A stretch of DNA of 11,537 nt from JADMII01 sp036278595 (GTDB lineage: Bacteria > Chloroflexota > Dehalococcoidia > DSTF01 > JACRBR01), in assembly GCA_036278595.1 (NCBI GenBank), contig DASUKS010000098.1, positions 1-11,537 on the forward strand, written 5' to 3'. Below the pieces are notes generated by a model, which ran no database searches, had not been told where the DNA came from, and saw nothing but the letters and a program-made list of their open reading frames with translations. This document shows, piece after piece, positions 1-6,631 of the stretch (within the stretch, counting starts at the first letter, position 1; each line of letters opens with the position of its first letter). The position numbers and the translations under genes were made by a program.

Positions 1-1266
1 GTGCGGCAAGTCGTCCGGCGTGATGCCGCTCCCCGTGTCGCTCACCGAGATCTCGATCATCCCGCGCGGCGCCCGCTCGACGCCGATCGTGATCGCGCCG
101 CCGCGCGGGGTATGGCGGAACGCGTTGTCGACCAGGTTCCCCAGCACCTGCTCCACCCGGTCGAAGTCGGCCAGCACGCGCGTCCCGGTTGCCGGCGATG
201 CCGTCAGCGTGACGCCGGCGTCCGCCGCCCGTATCGCGAACACGTCCGCCGTCTGCGACAGCAGCTCGTCCACGCTCACGTCGGCCAGCTCCATCCGCTG
301 CCGCCCGGACTCGATGCGCGTCAGGTCGAGCAGCTCCTCGACCAGGTGCAGCACGCGCCGCGATTCCGCATCGATCACGCGCACCGCCCGATCGCGCTCC
401 TCGCCCGTGGCCAGCGTGCCGTCCGTCATCGCCTGCGCGAAGCCGCGGATCGACGTGAGCGGCGTCTTCAGCTCGTGCGAGACGTTCGCGAGGAACTGCT
501 GCAACGTGCGCTGCGAGTCCCGAACAGACTCCGCCATCGCGTTCACGTCTTCCGCGAGCTCCCGTACCTCGCTCGGCCCGGAGACGGGCACGCGCTCGTC
601 GTACCGCCCGCCCGCGACGGCGCGGATGCCGCGCGTCACGCGCTCCATCGGCCGGTAGAGCGAAGCCCACAGCAGCGCCCCGGCGATCAGCGCCGCGATC
701 AGCCCGATGATGCCCGCGAACAGCATCCGCGGCGCGATGTCACGGAAGATGGCGCGCGGCTCCGCCTTTGGCAGCGCCACGACGATCTCGCTGATGCCGG
801 ACGGCCCCACGCGCACCGCGCGCGGCATCGATACCGTGACGTACAGCCAGTTGCCGCCGTTGGCCGTCTTCAGCGTCTGCTCCGGCAGCGCCCCGAAGCT
901 CGGCCCGCGCACGGGCGGCGGCAGCACGTCGAATTGCTCGTTGCTGAGATCCGCGTTCGACGTGCTGTCCGGCACGACGTTCCCGCCGCTGTCGATGAGC
1001 AGCACGGTCACGCCGGAGTCCTGCTCCTGCCCGCGCAGGTAGTCCACCAGCTCCGTCCGAAGCTGCGCCGCCCCGCCGCTCGCGGCGGCGCTTCGTAGCG
1101 TGAGGTTGTAGTAGACCGGCGCCGCGACCGACCGCAGCGTGCTCGCAGTCTGCTGGTCCTTGTACCCGCCGAGGCGCGCGACGAGCCCGGCGCCTGCCGC
1201 CAGCAGCGTCACGAGCACGATCAGCACGAACGAGAGGATGAGGCGGGAGCGGAGACTCTTGAACAC
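1..1266 (-). CDS. Sensor histidine kinase, membrane-bound (C-terminus off the left edge)
   Basis: This is the kinase of a two-component system: it autophosphorylates on histidine and passes the phosphate to the regulator encoded just upstream. The frame is open for 422 codons from a GTG at 1266 to the window edge. Visible in order: TM1 (about residues 8-28), a roughly 150-residue extracytoplasmic sensor region with no family I recognise, TM2 (about 181-203), a HAMP linker, and HisKA with the H-box NVSHELKTPLTS (phospho-acceptor His264). The ATPase domain follows, with the N-box NLVDNAFRHTP (Asn381) and G1 box DTGSGI (410-415). The remaining G2 part lies outside the window. The GTG start sits 3 bp after the regulator's TAG, so the two are almost certainly co-transcribed and perhaps translationally coupled. 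The signal sensed is unknown. The architecture resembles PhoR/BaeS-type kinases. Confidence 0.95.
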   Translation of the reverse strand, partial: MFKSLRSRLILSFVLIVLVTLLAAGAGLVARLGGYKDQQTASTLRSVAAPVYYNLTLRSAAASGGAAQLRTELVDYLRGQEQDSGVTVLLIDSGGNVVPDSTSNADLSNEQFDVLPPPVRGPSFGALPEQTLKTANGGNWLYVTVSMPRAVRVGPSGISEIVVALPKAEPRAIFRDIAPRMLFAGIIGLIAALIAGALLWASLYRPMERVTRGIRAVAGGRYDERVPVSGPSEVRELAEDVNAMAESVRDSQRTLQQFLANVSHELKTPLTSIRGFAQAMTDGTLATGEERDRAVRVIDAESRRVLHLVEELLDLTRIESGRQRMELADVSVDELLSQTADVFAIRAADAGVTLTASPATGTRVLADFDRVEQVLGNLVDNAFRHTPRGGAITIGVERAPRGMIEISVSDTGSGITPDDLPH

Positions 1267-1269
1267 CGG

Positions 1270-1965
1270 CTACCGTGCGGCTTCCTCGACGAGCTTGTAG
1301 CCCACGCCGCGCACCGTCACGATGCCGACGCCGCTCTCGGCGAGCTTCGCCCGCACGTGCTGCACGTGCACGTCCACCGTGCGCGTCTCGCCGTAGAAAT
1401 TGTAGCCCCACACCCGGTCAAGCAGCTGCTCGCGCGTCAGCACGATGCCCTCGTTCTCGGCGAGCGCCGCCAGCAGGTCGAATTCCTTCGTCCGCAGCCC
1501 GAGCTCGCGGTCGCCGATGCGCGCCTCGCGCCGCTGCTTGTCCACGGCGAGCGGACCGACGCGGATCACGGCGCTCTCCCTGCGTCCGGCGGTGCCGTCG
1601 GCGCGCCGAAGGATCGCCTTGACGCGCGCGACCAGCTCGCGCGGGTTGAACGGCTTCGTCAGGTAGTCGTCCGCGCCCAGCTCCAGTCCGACGATCTTGT
1701 CCACGTCCTCGTTGCGCGCCGTGAGCATGATGATCGGGACGTCGGTCTCCTGCCGCAGCTCTTTGCAGACGTCGTAGCCGGTCTTTCCCGGCAGCATCAG
1801 GTCGAGCACCACCAGCACCGGCTTCGCCTGCCGGACCTTCGCGGCCGCCGACGACCCGTCCGCGACGGTCGCAACCTGGAACCCTTCCTTCGTGAGGTAT
1901 ACGCTCGCGAGCTCGCGGATGTGCTCGTCGTCATCGACGATCACGATCGTCCCGGGACTGCTCAT
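1270..1965 (-). CDS. OmpR/PhoB-family DNA-binding response regulator
   Basis: This 231-residue protein is a phosphorylation-controlled transcription factor. The receiver domain (about 5-120) has the acidic pocket DDD at 11-13, the phospho-acceptor Asp55 in VVLDLMLPG, Thr82 in IIMLTA and Lys104 in YLTKPF. The C-terminal winged helix (about 135-228) has the OmpR-family signatures RTKEFDLL, TREQLLDRVWG, RTVDVHVQHVRAKL and TVRGVGYKL. The ATG at 1965 is chosen because it lies directly before the receiver domain and has a GGGAGGA ribosome site 5 nt upstream. The frame stays open much further upstream, but that extension has no family similarity. It is the first gene of an operon with the histidine kinase. 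The direct repeat at 2028-2046 suggests it may regulate itself. Confidence 0.96.
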   Translation of the reverse strand: MSSPGTIVIVDDDEHIRELASVYLTKEGFQVATVADGSSAAAKVRQAKPVLVVLDLMLPGKTGYDVCKELRQETDVPIIMLTARNEDVDKIVGLELGADDYLTKPFNPRELVARVKAILRRADGTAGRRESAVIRVGPLAVDKQRREARIGDRELGLRTKEFDLLAALAENEGIVLTREQLLDRVWGYNFYGETRTVDVHVQHVRAKLAESGVGIVTVRGVGYKLVEEAAR

Positions 1966-1970
1966 GCGCT

Positions 1971-1977
1971 TCCTCCC
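1971..1977 (-). promoter_or_regulatory. Ribosome binding site of the response regulator
   Basis: On the minus strand GGGAGGA is followed by GCGC-type spacer bases and the ATG at 1965. It is a near-consensus Shine-Dalgarno sequence and fixes the regulator's start against the much longer open frame upstream. Confidence 0.8.
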
Positions 1978-1988
1978 GCCGCTGGCCG

Positions 1989-2016
1989 CGGCCCTACAGG
2001 TATCGTCGCAGGGCCG
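1989..2016 (-). other. Stem-loop in the probable 5' leader of the response regulator
   Basis: CGGCCCT (1989-1995) and AGGGCCG (2010-2016) form a perfect 7-bp stem around a 14-nt loop. It lies between the operator-like repeat and the ribosome site of the regulator. No U-tract follows on either strand, so it is not a standard terminator. It could be a leader hairpin, a protein site, or chance in GC-rich DNA. Confidence 0.35.
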
Positions 2017-2027
2017 GGCGGACACAC

Positions 2028-2046
2028 CTGTAACGCGCGTGTAAAA
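2028..2046 (-). promoter_or_regulatory. Operator-like direct repeat (PhoB/PhoP-box type)
   Basis: On the plus strand TGTAA occurs at 2029-2033 and again at 2040-2044, exactly 11 bp apart. On the minus strand this reads TTTACA, five bases, GTTACA. OmpR/PhoB-family regulators typically bind two direct half-sites 11 bp apart (one helical turn), for example TGTCA-type repeats for PhoB and TT(A/T/C)ACA-type repeats for Bacillus PhoP. The site is about 65-80 bp upstream of the start of a regulator of that family. This suggests autoregulation. The pairing of this site with this regulator is an inference. Confidence 0.45.
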
Positions 2047-2176
2047 CGTGCGGAAATTCCCCGATATCCGCCCTGGGGCATTGACTCCACCTGCGCCGGT
2101 CGCCTGATACCACGCTGCAACGAACCGCGGGCGTTCGCTAATGGTTCGGGAGCGGCCCGAAGCGCATGCTGCCCCA

Positions 2177-2347
2177 ATGATGAACGCATCGCAGACTTCC
2201 GGTAGGGATGCCGGGTCGCGGCGCCGCGAGCGGATCACCGACCTCCGCGCTCAGATCGATGAGCGCGATGAGACGATCCGCCTGCTGAACGAGGCCCTCT
2301 CCCGCGCGCTCGAAGAACTCGAGCGCACCGGCCAGATCGCCGCCTGA
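2177..2347 (+). CDS. Small coiled-coil protein of unknown function
   Basis: A 56-residue (start at 2177) or 68-residue (start at 2141) protein that I do not recognise. The N-terminus is polar and basic. Residues from about ITDLRAQIDERDETIRLL onward give a heptad-like run of Ile/Leu separated by charged residues, which predicts one amphipathic coiled-coil helix to the end. Third codon positions are strongly G/C in the helical part, as in the surrounding genes, which supports real coding. The first codons are less biased, so the inner ATG pair at 2177/2180 is preferred. Neither start has a good ribosome site. The TGA at 2345-2347 lies one base from the convergent stop of the next gene. Such short coiled coils often oligomerise or act as partner proteins, but no function is assigned here. 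Confidence 0.55.
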   Translation: MMNASQTSGRDAGSRRRERITDLRAQIDERDETIRLLNEALSRALEELERTGQIAA

Positions 2348-2348
2348 G

Positions 2349-3557
2349 CTAGCGCTCGCGCGTGAACTGGCCGTTCTCGACGCGGTACACGGCGATCCCG
2401 ACGTCCGCCGGCTGATCGCCCGCGCGGTCGCCGTGCCCGTCGAACGCCAGCACACCCGTGACGCTGAGCATCTTCGTCGCGCGCATCTGCTGCGCCAGCC
2501 GCGCGCGGTCGATGTGCAGCGCGCCGCTGCTCTCCGTCGTCGCGGTGCTGTCGATCGCCTTGAGCAGCGCCGTCATCGCGGAGTAGCTCTCCAGCACGAA
2601 CGCCGTGCCCGGGTAGCGCTGGAAGCGGTCGTGGAACTTGCCGATGAACGCCAGATCCGGCAGGGGCCCCGCCGACACGATCGCGCCCTCCGCCGCGGTG
2701 CCCGCCGGCTCGATGAAGTCGTGGATGCTGAACACGCTGTCCGGCGCCATGAAGTGCCCGGCGTAGCTCTGCGCGGTCAGCTCCTTCAAGAGCAGCGCTG
2801 CCTCCGGGTTCATCCCTTCAAAGAGCAGCAGGTCCGGGTGGGCGGCGACGATCTGCTGCGCCAGCGTCCGGAAGTCGTTCGTTCCCGGCGCGATGCGCTC
2901 GGTCGCCACCACCTGCCCGCCGAGCGAGCGGTACTCGTCCGTGAACGTCTTCAGCAGCCCCTTCCCGTACGGCCGGCCGTCGTCGATGAGGAACGCGGTC
3001 TTCGCGTGCAGGTCGATGTAGGCGTAGCGCGCCTGCACCTGCGCCTGCTGGTCGTCGCGCCACGACGCCCGGAAGAAGTACTGCTCGCCCTGCTGCGACA
3101 GCTCGTCGCGCGTCACGGAGGGCGAGATGTGCACGATGTGCGCACCTTCGTACAGCGCGTCCGCCGCCTGCGCGCCGGTCGTGCACATCGGGCCGATCAC
3201 GCCCGCGAGACCGGCGTCCGCGATGAATGCGTGCGCCACGCTCACGGCCATCTGCGGATTCGCGCAGCCGTCGTCCTTCCGCGAGGTCACGACCTGGTGT
3301 CCCTTGATCGTGCCGCCGAAGTCCGCCAGCGACATGTCGGCCGCGTCCGCGATGTCCTGGCCGATCGCCTGCTGGTCGCCGCTCAGCGCGACCGAGACGC
3401 CGATGGTGATCGGCGCGCCGGGTGCGATCACGATCTCCCGTGAAGGCGCCGGCGTGGGGGTGGGGGAGCGCGCCGGCACGGGCGCGGAGCTGGCGCCACC
3501 GCAGGCGGCGATGAGCACCGCCGCGAACAGCGGGGCGAGGATGAGTCGACGTTGCAT
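2349..3557 (-). CDS. Branched-chain amino acid-type ABC substrate-binding lipoprotein
   Basis: A 402-residue extracytoplasmic solute receptor of the type I periplasmic-binding fold (LivJ/LivK, Peripla_BP_6 family). The N-terminus is a lipoprotein signal: MQRR, a hydrophobic stretch, then the lipobox LIAAC with the lipidated Cys19. A Ser/Pro-rich linker (about 22-42) follows, and then the fold starts at APITIGVSVALSGDQQAIGQ, a typical opening for this family. Later landmarks include GVIGPMCT and IDDGRPYGKGLLKTF. The family binds branched-chain amino acids, amides, urea or aromatic compounds; the ligand cannot be read from the sequence. No permease or ATPase of the Liv type lies next to it, so its transporter must be elsewhere or it may act as a sensor protein. 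The ATG at 3557 has a GGAG ribosome site inside a short hairpin. Confidence 0.92.
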   Translation of the reverse strand: MQRRLILAPLFAAVLIAACGGASSAPVPARSPTPTPAPSREIVIAPGAPITIGVSVALSGDQQAIGQDIADAADMSLADFGGTIKGHQVVTSRKDDGCANPQMAVSVAHAFIADAGLAGVIGPMCTTGAQAADALYEGAHIVHISPSVTRDELSQQGEQYFFRASWRDDQQAQVQARYAYIDLHAKTAFLIDDGRPYGKGLLKTFTDEYRSLGGQVVATERIAPGTNDFRTLAQQIVAAHPDLLLFEGMNPEAALLLKELTAQSYAGHFMAPDSVFSIHDFIEPAGTAAEGAIVSAGPLPDLAFIGKFHDRFQRYPGTAFVLESYSAMTALLKAIDSTATTESSGALHIDRARLAQQMRATKMLSVTGVLAFDGHGDRAGDQPADVGIAVYRVENGQFTRER

Positions 3558-3575
3558 GCGCTCTCCAGGGAGCGC
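3558..3575 (-). promoter_or_regulatory. Hairpin covering the ribosome site of the binding-protein gene
   Basis: Directly before the ATG, GCGCTC and GAGCGC form a perfect 6-bp stem around the 6-nt loop CCTGGA. The Shine-Dalgarno GGAG spans the loop and stem edge, so folding could limit ribosome access. The complementarity is seen in the sequence. A control role is an inference. Confidence 0.35.
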
Positions 3576-3602
3576 CGCGCGCCCCGGCCGTTGTCCGCCG
3601 GT

Positions 3603-3632
3603 ATTATCCGCATGGACCGGCGCTCATGCCAC
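3603..3632 (-). promoter_or_regulatory. Candidate sigma70-type promoter of the binding-protein gene
   Basis: On the minus strand GTGGCA (3632-3627, 4 of 6 to TTGACA), an 18-bp spacer and GATAAT (3608-3603, 5 of 6 to TATAAT) precede the gene, giving a start near 3596 and a leader of about 40 nt. The same A/T patch reads TATTAT on the plus strand and could be a -10 for the divergent gene at 3651, but no -35 is visible there. Confidence 0.45.
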
Positions 3633-3650
3633 CATGGATAGCGAGGTGAC

Positions 3651-4064
3651 ATGCCCATCGAGAAAGCCTTCGCGATTCGCGCGGAGCCGCACGAAATCTA
3701 CGTTGCGCTCGAGCGTGACATCGACGCCGCTGTCCGCGCCGGCGACGGCGGCCATCAGTTCGAGGTCCTCCGCAAGGAACCGGACCACGAGCTCGAGCTG
3801 CGCGTGACGATCAGCGGCTTCCCGTGCTGGCTCACCTATCGCCTCGACCCGAAGCCCGACCACACGGAAGTCGTCGCGCTCCTCACGCCGTTCGGCTTCC
3901 GCTACGTGTTCTTCAGACTCATCACATTCGGCCTGCGCGACGAAGGCCTGGCGCTCGCGCTCGTGCAGGGATTGGTGAACCTCAAGGCAGCGGTCGAGGG
4001 GCCGGAGGAGGACGCGGAGCCGCACGCGCTCCCCGACGAAGACGCATCCGCCGGCGAGCCGTGA
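3651..4064 (+). CDS. SRPBCC-like (START/polyketide cyclase fold) small protein
   Basis: A 137-residue cytoplasmic protein. The opening, a beta-strand-like KAFAIRAEPHEIYVALERDI, matches the way SRPBCC proteins begin (first strand, then 'ap.e.vw..l' helices). The middle has alternating strands (FEVLRK, LELRVTIS, WLTYRLDP, HTEVVALLTPFGFRYVF), followed by a long C-terminal helix (LALALVQGLVNLKAAVEG) that closes the fold. The last 20 residues are acidic and probably disordered. The family binds hydrophobic small molecules; no ligand or catalytic residue can be assigned. The start is well supported by GAGGTGAC directly before the ATG. The acyl-CoA synthetase gene follows after 25 bp on the same strand, so co-transcription is likely. 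The family call rests on overall pattern and is moderately certain. Confidence 0.8.
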   Translation: MPIEKAFAIRAEPHEIYVALERDIDAAVRAGDGGHQFEVLRKEPDHELELRVTISGFPCWLTYRLDPKPDHTEVVALLTPFGFRYVFFRLITFGLRDEGLALALVQGLVNLKAAVEGPEEDAEPHALPDEDASAGEP

Positions 4065-4089
4065 CCGCCGCGCACGCTACGATAGGGCG

Positions 4090-5472
4090 ATGAGCGATCG
4101 CCTCGACTGCTTCTTCACGCCGCGCAGCATCGCCGTCGTCGGCGCCTCCCGCAACCCGCTGAAGCTCGGCTACGTCCTGCTCGACAACATCACGCGCGGC
4201 CGTTTCGCCGGGCCGGTGTACCCCGTGAACCCGAACGCCGAGTCCGTGCTCGGCCTCACCGCTTACGCGCACATCGACGACGTGCCGCACCCCGTCGATC
4301 TCGCGATCCTGACAGTGCCCAACGAAGCGGTCGCCGGCGTCGTCGACCAGTGCGCCCGCAAGCGCGTGCCCGCGGCGGTGGTGATCACCGCCGGCTTCCG
4401 CGAGACCGGCCCCGAGGGAGCGCGCCACGAGCAGCTGATCCTCGAGCGTGCCCGCGCCGGCGGCGTGCGCCTCATCGGCCCCAACTCGCTCGGCATCATC
4501 AACACCTTCGCCAACCTCAACGCGACGTTCGCCGAGGCGGCACCGTATCGTTTCGAGAGCGCGGTGATCTCGCAGTCCGGCGCGATGGCGACCGCGATCC
4601 TCGACTGGGCGCGCTCGATCGACGTCGGCTTCTCGAAGTTCGTGTCGCTCGGCAATATGGCCGACGTCAACGAGGTCGACCTGCTGCGCTATTTGTGCGA
4701 GGACGAGCAGACCCGACTGATCGTCGGCTACCTCGAAGGCTTCACCGACGCGCGGGCGTTCATCGAGATCGCCCGCCGCGTCACCGCCCAGAAGCCGCTC
4801 GTCATCATGAAGGTCGGCCGCAGCGCGAGCGGCGCTCGCGCCGCCTCTTCGCACACGGGCGCGCTCGCTGCCACCGACACCGTCGTCGATGCCGCGCTCC
4901 GCCAGGCGGGCGTCCTCCGCGCCTACACGATGGAGGAGCTGTTCGACTACACGCTCGCGTTCTCGTACCTGCCGCTGCCGCGCGGCTCGCGCGTCGCCAT
5001 CGTCACGAACGCCGGCGGCCCCGGCGTCATGGCGGTCGATGCCGTCGAACGCTACTGCCTGGAGCTGGCGCGCCTGTCGCCCGTCAGCCGCGACCGGCTC
5101 GCCGAGACGCTGCCGTCCGCGGCATCCTCCGCGAACCCGATCGACGTGCTCGGCGACGCGGCCTCGGATCGCTACCAGGCGGCGGTCCAGATCGCCCTCG
5201 AGGACGACGGCGTCGATGCCGTGATCGTGCTCCTCACGCCGCAGGCCGTCACCGAACCGGAACGCACCGCGCGCGCCATCACGCACCTCTCGCGCGTGAC
5301 CGGCAAGCCCGTCGCCGCCGCCTACATGGGCGGCGATGCCGTCGCCCGCGGACGCACCATGCTCGATGCGGCGCACATCCCCGCGTACCATTACCCCGAG
5401 CGAGCCGTCCGCGCGATCGCCGCCCTCGCCACCTACCGCCGCTACCTCGAAGACATCGGCGCCGCCCCGTAA
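4090..5472 (+). CDS. Acyl-CoA synthetase (NDP-forming), alpha subunit
   Basis: A 460-residue protein of the ADP-forming acetate/acyl-CoA ligase superfamily, which interconverts acyl-CoA plus ADP and phosphate with the free acid, CoA and ATP. Domains in order: a CoA-binding Rossmann domain (about 5-140; FFTPRSIAVVGASRNPLKLG, VYPVNPN, VDLAILTVP, LIGPNSLGI), a first succinyl-CoA-ligase-like domain (about 150-285; VISQSGAMATAILDWA, GYLEGF) and a second one (about 295-445; VAIVTNAGGPGVMAVDA, NPIDVLGDA). The phospho-histidine of the alpha subunit is His255 in SSHTGALA. The protein ends at the alpha boundary: the ATP-grasp beta domain, which supplies nucleotide binding and the second histidine, is absent and is not encoded nearby. 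It therefore needs a partner elsewhere. The ATG at 4090 has only a weak GGG ribosome site. The substrate acid is unknown. Confidence 0.93.
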   Translation: MSDRLDCFFTPRSIAVVGASRNPLKLGYVLLDNITRGRFAGPVYPVNPNAESVLGLTAYAHIDDVPHPVDLAILTVPNEAVAGVVDQCARKRVPAAVVITAGFRETGPEGARHEQLILERARAGGVRLIGPNSLGIINTFANLNATFAEAAPYRFESAVISQSGAMATAILDWARSIDVGFSKFVSLGNMADVNEVDLLRYLCEDEQTRLIVGYLEGFTDARAFIEIARRVTAQKPLVIMKVGRSASGARAASSHTGALAATDTVVDAALRQAGVLRAYTMEELFDYTLAFSYLPLPRGSRVAIVTNAGGPGVMAVDAVERYCLELARLSPVSRDRLAETLPSAASSANPIDVLGDAASDRYQAAVQIALEDDGVDAVIVLLTPQAVTEPERTARAITHLSRVTGKPVAAAYMGGDAVARGRTMLDAAHIPAYHYPERAVRAIAALATYRRYLEDIGAAP

Positions 5473-5500
5473 CGCGGACCGCCGCCATCCTGCCGGCGCT

Positions 5501-5520
5501 GTGATCCTGAGCGAAGCGAC
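5501..5520 (+). repeat. Dispersed intergenic repeat, copy 1
   Basis: GTGATCCTGAGCGAAGCGAC fills the 50-bp gap between two convergent genes. It matches the form of a short repeat (GTCAT(C/T)CTGAGCGAAGCGAAG) that I recall as common in intergenic DNA of Chloroflexota and some other bacteria. A second, diverged copy lies at 10791. Both share GT(G/C)A(T/C)(C/T)CTGAGC(G/A)AAGCG. Confidence 0.6.
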
Positions 5521-5522
5521 AG

Positions 5523-6629
5523 TCAGACAGCCGATCGCGGCACCAGCGCCAGGTGCTCGCTGCTCAGCGTGATCCGCCAGTCCCGCCGGCTCGCGATGCC
5601 CAGCACGTCGTAGGGGTGCGCCGGCACGTCCACCTCGAACACGTACGGCTCGCCCACCTCCGCGTCCGGCATCGCCCGCATATACAGACGGTACGTATTC
5701 CCGCTCGCCACTTCTTCGATGATCTCCGTCTCGATCACCGTGTCGCCGGTCTCCCGCGCCTCGCGGCCTTCGCGTACCACAATGATGTGCTCCGGCCGGA
5801 TGCACACATACACCTGGCCTCGCACCGGCGCCTCCGGGTCGCGCACGCGCGTCGTGAACCACGGCGTCCTCACCACTGCCACACCCTCCGCGTACGCGAC
5901 GACCTCGCCCGGCACGATGTTGTGCATCTCCACCAGCTCCGCCACCCGGCGCGATACCGGCCGGCGGAATACGCTCTCGCGGGCGCCGTGCTGCAGCACC
6001 CGTCCGTCGTCGAACACCACGATCCGGTCGCCGAGCGCGTACGCCTCGCCGAGGTCGTGCGTCACGAGCAGCGCCGTGAGGTCGAGCCGCCGCCGCAAAC
6101 TCGCCAGCTCGCGCCGAAGCAGCGTCCGCAGCGGCGTGTCGAGCGCGGAGAACGGCTCGTCGAGCAGTAGCAGCGAGGGCTCCGCGGCGATCGCCCGCGC
6201 GAGCGCCACCCGCTGCTGCTGTCCGCCCGAGAGCTGCCGCGGCCGCCGGTCCTCGAGCCCGTCGAGCCCCAGCAGCGACACGAGGTGATTCGCGCGCGCC
6301 CGACGCTCGGCTGCCGGCCAGCGGTGGATCGCGAACTCGATGTTCTCGCGCGCGCTGAGGTGCGGGAACAGCGCCAGCTCCTGCACGACATAACCGATGT
6401 TGCGCTCCTGCGGCGGCAGGTTGACCCGCGCCGCCGCGTCGAACGCCGGCCGTCCGCCCGGCAGGTCGATGCGCCCGCGGTCGGGCGTGAGCAGACCCGC
6501 CACCGCCTGCAGCGTCAGCGACTTCCCGCAGCCCGAAGGTCCGAACAGCACGACGAACTCGTTCGCGGCCTCGAACCGCGGCTGCAGGTCGAACCTGCCG
6601 ACGCGCTTCTCGATGTCGATGCGGAACAT
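5523..6629 (-). CDS. Molybdate/tungstate-type ABC transporter ATP-binding protein
   Basis: This 368-residue ATPase powers import through the permease encoded just upstream. All nucleotide-binding motifs are present: Walker A GPSGCGKS (30-37), Q-loop Gln83 in YVVQELALFPHL, signature LSGGQ (133-137), Walker B LLLLDEP (153-159) with Glu158, and H-loop His191 in LLVTHDLGEA. A C-terminal region of about 130 residues (from NIVPGEVVAYAEG, with CIRPEHIIVV) resembles the TOBE/MOP-type regulatory domain of ModC, WtpC and CysA, which can bind the oxyanion. The ATG at 6629 is taken because the permease stops at 6632, 2 bp away; the longer open frame upstream overlaps the permease and is a shadow. Molybdate or tungstate is inferred from the permease. 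Sulfate is less likely. Confidence 0.9.
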   Translation of the reverse strand: MFRIDIEKRVGRFDLQPRFEAANEFVVLFGPSGCGKSLTLQAVAGLLTPDRGRIDLPGGRPAFDAAARVNLPPQERNIGYVVQELALFPHLSARENIEFAIHRWPAAERRARANHLVSLLGLDGLEDRRPRQLSGGQQQRVALARAIAAEPSLLLLDEPFSALDTPLRTLLRRELASLRRRLDLTALLVTHDLGEAYALGDRIVVFDDGRVLQHGARESVFRRPVSRRVAELVEMHNIVPGEVVAYAEGVAVVRTPWFTTRVRDPEAPVRGQVYVCIRPEHIIVVREGREARETGDTVIETEIIEEVASGNTYRLYMRAMPDAEVGEPYVFEVDVPAHPYDVLGIASRRDWRITLSSEHLALVPRSAV

Positions 6630-6631
6630 CG

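Noticed and set aside
1..1098. Long plus-strand frame over the kinase gene
   Set aside because: It is His/Arg-rich shadow sequence; the minus strand has all kinase motifs in order.
2081..2111. Possible promoter for the small coiled-coil gene: TTGACT and GATACC
   Set aside because: The -35 is good, but the spacer is 19 bp and the -10 matches only 3 of 6, so it is not strong enough to list as a feature.
1966..2238. Extension of the response-regulator frame to 322 codons
   Set aside because: The receiver domain and a strong ribosome site fit the ATG at 1965; the extra residues have no family match and cross the likely regulatory region.
2433..3443. 336-codon plus-strand frame over the binding-protein gene
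   Set aside because: It is an Arg/His/Val-rich antisense frame with no domain; the minus-strand lipoprotein is clear.
3982..5862. A 626-codon open frame on the minus strand antisense to the acyl-CoA synthetase gene
   Set aside because: It has an Arg/Gly/Ala-rich, low-similarity composition typical of antisense frames in GC-rich DNA. The plus-strand gene has complete, recognisable domains.
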